This document shows, in pieces, positions 22,820 to 32,937 of a stretch of DNA of 64,000 bases (position 1 is the stretch's first letter; each line of letters opens with the position of its first letter). The notes beneath the pieces are model-generated. The model worked only from the letters and a program-made list of their open reading frames with translations. It searched no databases and had not been told where the DNA came from. This DNA is from Cryptomeria japonica. Its lineage: Eukaryota; Streptophyta; Pinopsida; Cupressales; Cupressaceae. The DNA is taken from positions 604,273,644-604,337,643 of the forward strand of contig NC_081415.1 of the NCBI RefSeq assembly GCF_030272615.1. Direction: 5' to 3'. The translations under genes were made by a program, and so were the position numbers.

Positions 22820-23010
22820 AAGCTTGGTCCAACCTTTAGAGTTCTTTGTCTGAACATTAGAGTTCCTAGTCCAAACAACAAAGTTCCTAGTCTAAACATC
22901 AAAGTTCTTGGTCTAAACATTAGAGTTCCTGGTCCAAACTTTAGAGTTCTTGGTCCAAATAGCAAAGAAACTCTTTTAGTCAAAACAATAGCTCTTTTAG
23001 TCCAAATAAA
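22820..23010. repeat. Minisatellite with 20-21 base units
   Basis: Degenerate tandem copies of the form AGTTCCTGGTCCAAACATTA run from about 22830 to 22960, then decay into related words to about 23010. Because the unit is close to 21 bases and lacks stops, both strands stay open. The plus strand gives LNIKVLGLNIRVPGPN and the minus strand gives LKFGPGTLMFRPRTLMF, each with a 7-residue period. The open frames are a by-product of the repeat and are not called genes. Confidence 0.8.
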
Positions 23011-23260
23011 AAATCTTCTATTCCAAACTTTATCTCTCTGGGTCAATTTCATAGTGTTTTGGGTATTTTCATAGCATTTTAGGTCCCATTGACAACATTT
23101 TTGGTTAATTACATAGCAGTTTTAGTCAACAAAGTATAGTTCCTGGTCATTTTGATAGCATTTTTAGTTAGTAAACCATCATTTTCAGTCATTCTGCTAG
23201 AGTTTTTGGTAAATTGCACCACAATTAGTAAACTAATACACCCCTATTCAAGCAATAAAA
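23011..23260. repeat. Degenerate continuation of the element C leader repeats
   Basis: Loose repeats of the type ATAGCATTTTTAGTTAGT or CATTTTTGGTTAATTAC, spaced about 25-35 bases, continue after the minisatellite to about 23220. It is non-coding. Confidence 0.5.
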
Positions 23261-23267
23261 CATAGTG

Positions 23268-23453
23268 TTAGGTCATCTTCTCAAAACACTCACTCAAGTC
23301 ATATTCTGTTGTAGCAAATTCAAATCTAGACACACTAAGCTTTTCAAGTATTTCATCTCCAACAAGTTTAAGATCCAACATCTCAGAGTGCATACTCTCA
23401 TTTTCTTTGAGAAACTGATCTCTCAAACATAGTTTCTTGTTAGGATCTATCAT
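23268..23453 (-). pseudogene. Small coiled-coil fragment, possibly a copia gag piece
   Basis: A minus-strand open stretch of 61 codons rich in Glu, Lys and Leu, ending SECFEKMT. Helical segments of this sort, including an ECFEKMT-like motif, occur in the Gag C-terminal region of some plant copia elements. It has no neighbours in the same orientation that would extend it. This is a weak call. Confidence 0.25.
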
Positions 23454-23703
23454 CCTTTATCAGGAAACTACAATGCTTGATCAAACTAACCTCATTATCT
23501 GCATAGGATGTATCATTCCTATTGGACTTGGTCATATTAAAATCATAAAATTTGCACTCCAAATAAGGATTGAAAACTTGCAAACTTTCAAAATACCTAC
23601 ATGACCATTTCGTGTCATTTGAAAAAGAAGAAGCTTAGTTAGAAAGAGATCTTGAGAATGATAAGATTTCTCTACATAAACTACAAACTCTTATTGAAAC
23701 ATC

Positions 23704-25333
23704 ATGTATTCTTACATTGCTATCATGCTTATCTACACATTCATGGAAATGATTTCTACATGGTCGCATCAAGCTATCATATTTACCTCAACAATTGATA
23801 ACGTACTGAGATGCATTTTAGAAAATCAAAACCTTGCAAAACATTTAGATCACTTGTATGCTCATTTTAACCAAGGATCAGAGAAGAAAAATCAAAGAAA
23901 AGGAAATAGAAACACCCGAAATGGTAGAAGATAATAATTTATTCAAGAGAATCATACAAGAAGATGAAGTGGAGGAAGAGATAACTGAAGAAAACATTAG
24001 AGAAATCCAACAAGATCCTAATTTGATAGATTTATGGAGAAAATATTGGAGCATGAAAAGAAGAAATACTTCCTAATGTTAGCTAAATTTGGTGCTAAAC
24101 TTCCCCAAGATCTTGACATAAACAACTTAAGACAATGGGAAGGATCAAATGATACTCACAATAACAATGGTCAAAATGATGAAGCTCTCAATCACATGAA
24201 TAGTGACACAAGAAGGAATAATGATGACAAAAGATCTCATGATGATATAAGAAGAAATCAAGTTAATGATCCTCTTTTAAATCTCACCCAACAAATACAA
24301 ACTCTACAACAACAGATTCAGGATATGTAGAATGGAACAAGTACCAAAAGATATTCATTAGAAGGCATTTGTCCATATTCTTTTGATAGGAGTTTGAACA
24401 TGGTGTAATTTCCACAACATTGTGAGATCCAAATATATGATAAATATGATAGAAAAACCGATCCACAAGATCACATTAGAGAGTTTTGAACAATGAGCAT
24501 AGAATTTTATCATAATGAAACATATCTCATTGGATTATTTTCCAGAAGTTTGAGTGGACAATCAATGGAGTGGTTATCTAAATTACCACCTGGGATTAGA
24601 TCATTTGAAGAGCTTGTGAATAAATTCATTTCATAACTCTTATAACATACACCATGAGATAATTATGTTGGATTTGTGCAACATTAAATAAAAGAATGAG
24701 GGGTCTTTCATGATCTTCTTACATAGATGGACACATTTATTCAATAGATGTCCTAGACAAGTGCAAGATCATGAAAACATGGACATATTCATTGATAATA
24801 TCACAAGTGAAATGAGTTATAGGCTTAGATAAAATTGTACTCGGAGTTTTGCAAAGATGATTGAAAATGGTCTCAAAATAGAGGATTCTATGGTTAAGAA
24901 AGGAGAATTGAAACTTTACAAAGAAGGAAATAATTCCTCCAACTTCTCCAACAATAACAACAAAAACAATCACAATAATGATAAACCAAAATTTTGGACA
25001 AGAAATAGAAATTTTGTGAATGATGGAGTAGTTGATACCAACAATGTTAAATCACAACAACCTGTTTTCAATCTATCAAGTCAGGAACCAATGAGTAATC
25101 AAGATAATAATGCTAAATCAAAACCATTCTTTCCCAATACTCCAAGAAAATTTACTAACATAGGTAAACCATTACAATTGACTTTAAAAACTCTTCTTGC
25201 AAACAAATTAAAACCACTACCAGAAGAAAGAGATTTTGAGCACAAAGTTAAACCAAGTTGGTGGATTGATAATCATTTGTGTGATTTTTATTGGATCAAA
25301 GGGCATTGGACCAATGTTTGTCAAAGGCCTTAA
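23704..25333 (+). pseudogene. gag: Gag of gypsy element C
   Basis: The N-terminal part (about 23860-24330) is acidic with Asn/Asp- and Gln-rich tracts. The gag core at 24430-24640 reads KYDRKTDPQDHIREF, LFSRSLSGQSMEWLSKLP and SFEELVNKFIS, matching the retrotransposon gag family. A C-terminal Asn-rich stretch (24940-25000) follows, and the end reads CDFYWIKGHWTNVC at about 25275. That end is a CCHC knuckle whose second Cys is Tyr, where related elements have a C-x2-C form. At least six stops occur in the core (for example 24328, 24488 and 24634), plus frameshifts. Pol is missing because the element is cut at 25404. Confidence 0.7.
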
Positions 25334-25404
25334 AATATTATTTAGGATTTAATTGATATTGAGGTCATCACAATGGATGGTCACAAAACAAATGAATCGT
25401 ATAT

Positions 25405-27110
25405 TGTTGGCACATGTTGTCATTGATGTCAACACACACGTCAACTAGGTCAAGTTGTTGTAGGGTGAAGAGGATTTTATAGGAACAAAAGAGGTGGTTC
25501 ATGAGTTGGAGAGGTGTACACAAAGTGGTTTCATGCTCTACAGGTGCCTCAAAATGTGTTTGATGCATCACCTTTTATGTGTGCAAGTTGCAGAATTGAA
25601 AAATGTCAAAAATCCTTCTTTTTGCAGAAGTCGGCATGGCAGGTTAATTGTCTTGAAGAAATGGTCCTAAAGAAGCAAATTGGGGAGACCCTTAGACAGT
25701 CTTATCAAAGATCAATTTTATCTTCTGCATGTTTTAGGGAGTTGGATCGGCATGAATCTTGCCAACCTGGGAGATGCCTTTGGATATTCTATCCGTGATC
25801 ACATCGATGAGATCCCTATGATGTCATGCTGATCTGAGTAGTGTCAAAGAAGTTCTTTTTAGTGACTTAATCAGTATAACTCTATTTGATTTGTGTGGTG
25901 ATCCTATATTTTTCTTGGTTAGTATGATCAACAAGAATCTAGCCGATGAGTAGCCAAGTATCATCATTGGGCTTAATCTTGACCTTGGCAAGAGGCACAC
26001 TAGTGTAGGTGGTTAGGCCTATGGTAGAAATATGGGAAGATCATCAGGAAGAGTATGGTCAATGAAGTTAGAAATTGGTAAAATTTATGAATACAAGATG
26101 AAATCCAAATGGTTGGCCCAACTATACAAGTCACATCGATTGAGAACATAAGTGAATACATCAAGATGTGTCTGCTCGATGTACACAACCAAAGGAACCA
26201 TAGGCATCATAATTATATTGGGAAGAGTCTAGCTCATGGATGGTCATTGTGGTGATTTAAAAATGCAGGATGAGATCTTAGAGGTGAGCCTGACAATAGA
26301 AGACATGTCGATAGAGCTATACGAAGATACATTGGGTTGAGTCACCTGATGTGAGTGAGAAGAAGAGCCAAGGAGATCAATGAGACATGACATCAGAATG
26401 AGTTCCTCAAGATGTCCCTAACCACATGAGTTAGCCTAGTAAGGATAATGAAGTGATTGTCATCATTGTAACTCTTAGCAATGACCATGAGTGAAGAGAA
26501 ATCCAAAACATATAGGGGATCAGAGAGATATTTCTTGATGAGTAGACCTGCTAAAGCCTATAGTCATTGAGTGAATCAACATGATCCCTATATGTTAGGT
26601 TTTTGTGTATTTGTAATACTAACTGACAAGATGTTTTCGATGCCACATCTGCAGTCCAATTGACAAAGAAATCTAGTACGTGGTGGTTGACCAGACTTGA
26701 CCGAGTAATTTGGATGAAGAGTATGAGGACATGTGGATTCCAAGTGGTTAAGAGTGAAATCTGATGTGCAGAGGTCAACATAAAATGAAGATCTCATTAA
26801 TGGTGAACCTATTACACATGATTGTAGGGCTCAAGGTGATCAACCAAGTCAAAACCCAATCTATGAGATAGATTGAGTTTACTAAATATAGAAAACTGTG
26901 TACATAGAACACTCAGAGAATAGAAAAAAGTCATTTAATGTTGTTGGTCAATCCAAGAAAGAAAATCAAATCTGCTATAGACCAGATTTCAAATAAAAAT
27001 CAATTAATTTTCAAATTATAAATTTGATGGAAAAATTCTAATATGTACAGAGTTGATAGATTCTTCTAAAATTGCATTGAGATTTGATATTGGTAGGTGT
27101 GGTAGTTATA
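25405..27110 (+). repeat. LTR-like fragment L, non-coding
   Basis: It starts TGTTGGCACATGTTG and within 30 bases reads CATTGATGTCAACA, giving the terminal TGTTG...CAACA inverted repeat seen at the start of copia LTRs here. About 1.7 kb follows without any open frame of note, PBS or coding motif. No second copy is in the window, so assignment as an LTR rests on its start alone. Its right end is cut by the minus-strand LTR J near 27110. Confidence 0.4.
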
Positions 27111-28043
27111 TTGAACACAAGATGCCACTAAGAGGGGGGGTGAATCAGTGATTTCCAATTCCTTAACCTCTTAATACTAAGAGTGATTATCAGTTACCAA
27201 TCCTAATGCCAAGTTAACATACTGGTAAGAGAAGGAAAGAGATCACAAAGAAAGAACACACAAATGCACATCACATCACACCGGTATATATGAGGAAAAA
27301 ACAAGCTAAGAAAAACCTCAATGAGAAATGTTACTAGAGTCTACTGCTCCAATCCAACCTCACAATGAATCATTGGTTACAACATTTAGGGCACCAACCG
27401 AAGGAGCACCACTCCAGATTTAGGGAACCAACCCAAGGAGCACCAACCCAAAGAACACCAACCCCTACACCAAGCTCCAACTCAGTGATTACAATATAAT
27501 AAATTAATACAACAATAGTAACCCTGGATACAAGTGAATCTTGTAACCACTACATACACTCCACCCTGTCAGTTTTAATACTCCTTTGCCTTACCGGTTG
27601 ACTCCTACTCTTCCTTCTATCTCTCTCTTTTTCTCTGCTCACCTTCACCTGGTGTTGCTGACACACTAGTTTTACCTCTACCTATTGGATGAACAGTCAG
27701 ATCATGCACCTACTATCGGTTACTCTGCTCATCGGTTTATCCCTTCTATGTTCTCTACTTGCCATATTGTTTCTCCCACACACGCATACAACTACTTCAC
27801 TTTGGACTACCTTCTTGCTAGCTTGAACACCATCGATTCCCCTTTGGACTTATCCCATCTTGCTACTTTACTAGTTACTTTAGACTTTACCGATTTGACT
27901 CATATTTAAACCCTCTTGCTAGTTTAACTACACTCTCATTCAATCACTATGATCTTCAATGAGATTCATTGACTAATTATCCTTTTGGTTCCACTTACTT
28001 CACTAACATCACTCTTCCATGCAGCATCAACATATTTCCATCT
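27111..28043 (-). repeat. LTR J, first part (minus strand, split by element D)
   Basis: The plus strand reads CACTAAGAGGGGGGGTGAATC, which is the complement of the GATTCACCCCCCCTCTTAGTG signature near the right end of copia LTRs (compare 28853 and 41785). It therefore enters an LTR from its far end on the minus strand. GAGGAAAAAACAAGC...AAAAACCTCA near 27290 is a diverged form of the common LTR module. The LTR is interrupted at 28043 by element D and resumes at 47766. It is non-coding. Confidence 0.6.
27385..27480. repeat. Short degenerate tandem repeat in LTR J
   Basis: Successive words GGGCACCAACCGAAGGAGCA, GGGAACCAACCCAAGGAGCA and CCAACCCAAAGAACACCAAC give three to four copies of a roughly 17-30 base unit built on CACCAACCCAAGGA. 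Confidence 0.6.
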
Positions 28044-28898
28044 TGTTGGCATTATACACTTAGATGAGAATAGTTGATGTTGTAATTGATGGAAACCAAC
28101 TGGTAACATGGTTCATAGGTTACAATGGCAATAGACATCATCTACCAGCATTGATAGGAACTACAAGGTTATTCATCAACATCCATTCTATATCGACAAT
28201 AGATCACATCGGCACTCTAAACCAACATGGAAATAATATTGTTTTATATTGTAATTATATTTTATAGCCGCCATGATGTATTGTAGAGACTCATATATGT
28301 ATGAGATCTTGTAGGTCATTTTGTAAGGAAATGTAATTAGGTAATGAATGTAAGTGGTATATGAGAGTGAATAACTGTATATGCATTATGATGTAATTAT
28401 TCTATGAGTGAATAAGAGAAGAGAAGAGTGAAGAAAGGTTTATGGTAGAGGTATCTGACAGAGATTAAACTAGTACTAAATCTAGCATTGCAGATGCTAT
28501 TTTAAGCAGTACATTATCATTGGATTTAACCATCCAATTGTGTACTGAGTGGGACTCCTTTTTGTATTGAGCAGTGAGCTCTAGGATGTTGGCCTTCCTA
28601 CATGTGTGGGCCCCTATTTTATAAGTAATATTTATTAATATTGGCCAGTGAGTAAATATTGTGGGTCACAAATCCCACCGAGGTTTTTCCCCTACCGGGT
28701 TTCCTCACCAAAAATATTTGTGTTATGGTGTGCATTGATGCTTATACTTTTGTTTCTATTTATTGCATTATTACTTGTTTATCGGTATATTAATTTGGGT
28801 TATAAAGTTGCAAACAAGTTTAAATCTTTTGTTTACTCAGTTCGGCATTCATTCACCCCCCTCTCTTAGTGTCTTTGGGACTGATCAAGTATCTAACA
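28044..28898 (+). repeat. 5' LTR of element D
   Basis: TGTTGGC...CTAACA, 855 bases. It matches 40415-41031 plus 47520-47765. It contains a TATA palindrome (28290-28305), the CCTACATGTGTGGG hairpin (28597-28610), the GTGGGTCACAAATCCCAC hairpin (28661-28678), and the GATTCACCCCCC-type signature near the end. It is non-coding. A hydrophobic open stretch at 28648-28869 recurs in other LTRs only because the LTR is repeated. Confidence 0.92.
28290..28305 (+). promoter_or_regulatory. TATA box inside a palindrome, element D 5' LTR
   Basis: CTCATATATGTATGAG has 6-base arms CTCATA and TATGAG around TATG. The same sequence sits in the 3' LTR (40661-40676) and in both LTRs of E, and element I has CTCTTATATATAAGAG. 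It is probably the core promoter of the LTR. Confidence 0.6.
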
Positions 28899-28900
28899 AT

Positions 28901-28912
28901 TGGTATTAGAGC
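28901..28912 (+). other. Primer-binding site of element D
   Basis: TGGTATTAGAGC follows the LTR by two bases. It has one C to T change from the initiator-Met complement TGGTATCAGAGC. Confidence 0.88.
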
Positions 28913-28969
28913 CTAGTCCTCTATTTGTAGAAGCCTAACATCTTGAGGAAGATTCTGAAACTGGTACCA

Positions 28970-30084
28970 ATGGAAAGTTTGAGACAATAGTTAGAAGGAG
29001 CTCTTGAAGCTTTTGATGCAGAAAAATTGAAGAATATCAAACTGGAAGATGAATTTATAACTTTTTGGGAATTTATCAAATCACTTCAAGATAACTTGGT
29101 TATAGAAAGGAATAAAAGAAAAGATTTACATGTGCAATTGCAAAATCAAGATGATGAAGAAAAGGAAACTCTTAGAGATATTGGAGAGAAATTGAGACAG
29201 GAGAACAATAACATGAAGAATGAGATGCAAGATTTAACCATGAGATTATGCAAGGATATTGAAGATATAAAAGGAATGAAGAAGATTTGGCCAGAAGACT
29301 TAATGAAATATCAGATGAATCTCAAAGGCTTAGTTATGAAAATGATATGCTTAAAACATATTTGATTCACATGCAATGTGACAAAGAGGAACTTATGAGA
29401 CAAGTTAGCACTTTGGAAAGTGAGTTGGTCACTGTAAATCAATAGAAAGAAAAATTCAAGAAAAGTTCAGATAATCTTGATGATATGTTGAAAAGTCAGA
29501 AACATGATGGAGAAACAATTGGACTTGGATTTGAAAATGGAGAAAGTTCCGGGACTGCAAACAATCATGATCACAGCAAACGGGTAAAGAAACCTAATGG
29601 TTATAAATTCAATGGGAAATGTTTTAATTGCAACAAATTTGGTCATAGAGAAAATCAGTCCAGATTTAGGAATAATCAGAATACAAACTTATCCACCGGT
29701 CAATGTTCCAAATGCAATAAAAATGGTCATAACTCAGATAGTTGTAGAATGAATGTGAAATGCTATGTTTGTGGTAGATTTGGACATTTATCTAATCAAC
29801 AAAGAACTCAAACTAGTCAAGGTTATTGAAAAGATATTTAGAGAAATAATGTAAGTTGTTATGCATGTAAGAAGATTGGGTATATTGCAAAATTTTGTAG
29901 AAGTAAGACTGTAGTGGCGAACAATAAAGGATCCAATGACAAAGGCAAAGAAAAGGTGACTGAAATCAAGAAAGATTTTTCTAAACAATGGATTAGGAAG
30001 AGAGATCAAAGAATTGATGAATCTGTCACTTCACTAGAAGAACAGAGTAATCCTAGACTGGCAGGAGATTCTTCATCTAACTAA
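28970..30084 (+). pseudogene. ORF1 of element D: coiled coil plus four zinc-knuckle units
   Basis: It opens with MESLRQ and then a stop where element I has a Leu-containing continuation. A long Glu/Lys/Leu-rich coiled coil follows (about 29020-29480). A GESSG linker leads to KRVKKPNGYKFNGKCF. Knuckle units then read CFNCNKFGHRENQS, CSKCNKNGHNSDSC, CYVCGRFGHLSNQQ and CYACKKIGYIAKFC. Units 1 and 3 have lost their last Cys and unit 4 has Tyr for His. The end is SKQWIRKRD, then a Ser-rich tail to TAA at 30084. One frameshift lies near 29270, with stops at 28988, 29443 and 29827. The layout resembles a Gag nucleocapsid with an unusual number of knuckles but no recognisable capsid domain. Confidence 0.8.
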
Positions 30085-30387
30085 GGAATAATTCTTAGGG
30101 GTAAGGAAACTAATTTAAGATCATGCATTTACCCTGAGTTGGTGGTAAGAAGTATTAATTCTTCCTTTCTGATAGATATGTGCAGTTATCACTTCACCGA
30201 CGAAGCATTTATTGCAGTTATAAGTTACTTTTTGGTTATAAAGGCATTGTAACTTCTCATTTCATCTCACCAAGCATCCAATCATTTGAAGAGACTAAAA
30301 TTGAGCAAAGGCATTCTAAAGGTGAAGCAACAAAGGTTTTTCAGAGAATTCAAGGATTCCTCAGCTAAAAGGTATTTATCTTTTGCA
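30085..30387 (+). other. ORF1-ORF2 spacer of element D
   Basis: 303 bases without a conserved frame. Short words are shared with the spacers of E (43000-43281) and I, such as AGGCATTC and CATCACCAAGCATTC-like blocks. How ORF2 would be translated from the same RNA is not evident; no splice pair was confirmed. Confidence 0.5.
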
Positions 30388-31909
30388 ATGGATTCCTCAT
30401 CCTCCACTCCCGAATTCGTAGCAAACCATACCATTGTGAACATAAAATGACCTAGACCCATTTTCAAAATCATTCCTAAGATAGCCAAACTGGATGAATC
30501 CATTGGTGTATTTTCTAGAATCCTGAAGGGAGTTGCATTTGTTGAAGACCCTAGGGCATACATACATTGCTACATAGAAAGTTTAGGGTTTGAAGATTTG
30601 AAGAACATGTACATGAATATTATCACTGACAAGAATGGGGTAGTGAAACTGGAACACAAGGTTGTTGAGGATTTAGGTTTCATTGATATCCTCCATATGC
30701 CAGAATTCTCATATGAAACTATCTGCTATGTTCTTAGCAGGGTTCATGGTGAATTTATGTGGTTAGAATTAGTTTTTAAGATCACTAAAGAGGCTATAAG
30801 GGCTATTACTAGTTTACCATCCACCCGCACTAGGCCTGACAAGAAGAAGAAAATCCCTAACAAGGAAGTTATGAGCTTAACCAGAGCTACATTCAACAAT
30901 AGGTCACTTAGGGTCAATGATATAAAAGTTGACAATGTTAAATTTGAAAGTATGGTCATTGGATATAAATTTGCTCATACTAATAGGTTTAATTCTATAT
31001 CTAGTTCCTGCATTCATAGTGCTCATGAGATGATATTAAAAAATGCTAAAATTGACATCTGTGAATGGTTAAAGGATGAACTATTAGAGAATTTTCACAA
31101 AATAAAAGGTGATAAGAAAGGAACCTTCAAATTTGGAAGTCTGATTGTGTGTTTAATGCTTTACTTTTTAAAAAAGATTCTCAATATAGGACATAAGGAT
31201 TTTGCCTATGACACTTCTGTTGGAAAACAGATAAAGGAGGCAATTACCAGTATGGGATCCGATGGTGATGAGTTGGTGAAAGTCAATTTCAAGAATTTCA
31301 AAACTAAAATGAGACAAAGGGAAAGGATTCCCCAAAGCATTGTGGACAAATATGATAAATACATATGCTTTGTAGTGAAAAGAGATGAAATTTGGATTGA
31401 GGCAATTAGACCCAACACTGTCTAGATTACTGAAATGGAATATGAGGTGGATTATCACATCTTGGATTCATATGCTAAAACATCCTAGATTCTCCACCGA
31501 AACCAATAGAGGAAATATTTGGTAATGCTAAAACTATTGAAAGTGGTGTTGCTATGATGAAGCAGAGGAAGAAAAGAGATAAACTAATGAAAGATGCTTC
31601 TAAGATGGTAAAGGATGTTACAAAAGGATTGATGAATCTTAGTGGTACAACTGCTAGTGTGAAAGAAATTCAATCAATGCAAACACTGGTAGGTCACATT
31701 TCCCTTGTGGCTACTTCATTTGATTCTGACATTGATCAGGTAGCCAAATTCAAGAAAGTGGACCAAAAGAAAAGAAAACCCTCACCGGCACCTACTCCAT
31801 CTCCCAAGAAGTCAAGGACATAGAGAAAGAAACAACAGGCTGTAAGAGAGCCGAGTGGTCAGAAGAAGAAAGTAACTCCAAAGAAGAAATCTGAACCTAA
31901 GGCACCAAA
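30388..31909 (+). pseudogene. ORF2 of element D, N-terminal part (uncharacterised domain plus basic linker)
   Basis: From ATG at 30388 (MDSSSSTPEFV) the frame runs to 31425 with one stop (30460). It contains the ~330-residue domain shared with E and I: GVAFVEDPRAYIHCYIESLG, VLSRVHGEFMWLE, ITKEAIRAITSLPS, SLRVNDIKVDNVKFESMVIG, ICEWLKDELLENFHKIKGDK, FKFGSLIVCLML, and FVVKRDEIWIEAI. It is stopped at 31423 where I has TGG. After a frameshift the linker becomes basic (KKRKPSPAPTPSPKKSRT, then Lys-rich). Element I interrupts it at 31909. I do not recognise the domain. A faint resemblance in pattern to plant-specific 'putative plant transposon protein' families is only a guess. Confidence 0.75.
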
Positions 31910-32713
31910 TGTTAGGATTCCCACAGATACTAAGAGGGGGGGCTGAATCAATATCTAACCGATGAGGTGAATTTCTTAACTTAAAACATGTAGAACATAT
32001 TATAACAGTGTACCAATATGTAAGAAATAATGCAATAAATAGAATTAAAAGCATCCACATGAAAAGCACACCTTGACACAAGGATTTACCGAGGAAACCC
32101 GGTGTGGGAAAAACCTCAGTGGGATTTGTGACCCACAATATTCACTTACTGGCCAATAAGAGAATATTACTTACAAGAGGGGCCTGCACATGCAGAAAGG
32201 CCAATTGCCTAGAGCTCACTGGTCAATAGGAAGCCTCACTGACTTACAATATGGATTATACAAATCCAATATCTTGTACTGCTTTACAATAGCATCTATA
32301 ATGCCAGATCCAGTACCAATTTCTACTCTGTTCTTTACATAAAACCTTCAACCTATATTTCGCATAATAGGTCTGCCTAATATATCTTTCTTATCTGCTC
32401 ACTTACAAAATGTCTACAATGATCTCTCTTATATATAAGAGTCATTTTACAACTTGCCAAGTCAGCTTACAAAGTTTCTACAATAGTAAACAAAATATAA
32501 TATATCAAAAATTTTGTCGGCCTTTGTGTCGGTATGCTTCCTTTCTCTGTGGTGCCGGTGGTCTGAGTGTCAGTGTAGAGTGTGATATGTTGATGCCAGT
32601 GAACTATTTTGCCGGTGTAATCCCTTGTCGGTGCTATAGGATTGTAAGGTTGCCATCAATGACAAAACCTTCAATCACCTACAATGTCTCATTGGAGTGT
32701 GCATATGCCAACA
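31910..32713 (-). repeat. Left LTR of element I (3' LTR in element orientation)
   Basis: It matches 37508-38313 throughout. It contains the TATA palindrome CTCTTATATATAAGAG at 32426-32441, the complement of the CTGCATGTGCAG hairpin near 32184, and the GGGATTTGTGACCCAC hairpin near 32121. It is non-coding. Confidence 0.92.
32426..32441 (-). promoter_or_regulatory. TATA box inside a perfect 16-base palindrome, element I
   Basis: CTCTTATATATAAGAG is self-complementary over all 16 bases. It occupies the same LTR position as CTCATATATGTATGAG in D and E. The right LTR has CTCCTATATATAAGAG (38025-38040), with one base changed. Confidence 0.6.
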
Positions 32714-32714
32714 A

Positions 32715-32726
32715 TCTCCCCCTTTG
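32715..32726 (-). other. Polypurine tract of element I
   Basis: The complement reads AAAGGGGGAGA next to the left LTR, preceded in element orientation by CATCAATGCC. A second copy (complement AAAGGGGGAG, 32871-32880) lies about 155 bases further in, as in D and E. Confidence 0.85.
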
Positions 32727-32937
32727 GCATTGATGGCAACACTCATGAGAAAATTCAAAAGTGTATCCAAAACTTTAATCCTAATATGTTTCCAAAAATA
32801 TGTTACCAAAAAATATAAGAACTTCACCTGAGTAGATAAATCTTTTGCCGGTTATTTTCTCATACTACTACTCCCCCTTTGGCATCAATGACAAAGGTTG
32901 TCAAGATGTCAGTAGAGTTGTAGTCTCAACCTTGTAA

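Larger units (their letters stand above)
19604..25404 (+). mobile_element. Element C: Ty3/gypsy element, 5' part (LTR, leader, gag)
   Basis: It begins with AGTATACGCCTAAAAATGGTCC, which resembles the TGTAGACACCTAAAAATGGTC start of the gypsy-type LTR at 62825. An AT-rich LTR, a long repetitive leader with a LINE-like insertion, and a gypsy-type gag on the plus strand follow. It is cut at 25404 by another LTR-like sequence, before any protease or RT. The 3' LTR is not in the window. Confidence 0.55.

Noticed and set aside
25514-25798. 94-codon frame in fragment L
   Set aside because: No recognisable domain, lies in a non-coding LTR-like segment, and has no homologous frame elsewhere in the window.
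28648-28869. Hydrophobic open frame (73 codons) in the D LTR, recurring at 41592 and 47284-47789
   Set aside because: It recurs only because the LTR is repeated. The frame crosses the hairpin and C-run modules and is not kept in family members with diverged LTRs, so it is an LTR by-product and not a membrane protein gene.
32410-32733. 107-codon plus-strand frame in the left LTR of I (and the similar 38009-38239)
   Set aside because: Antisense to an LTR of a minus-strand element. The two LTR copies differ in where it stops. No protein motif.
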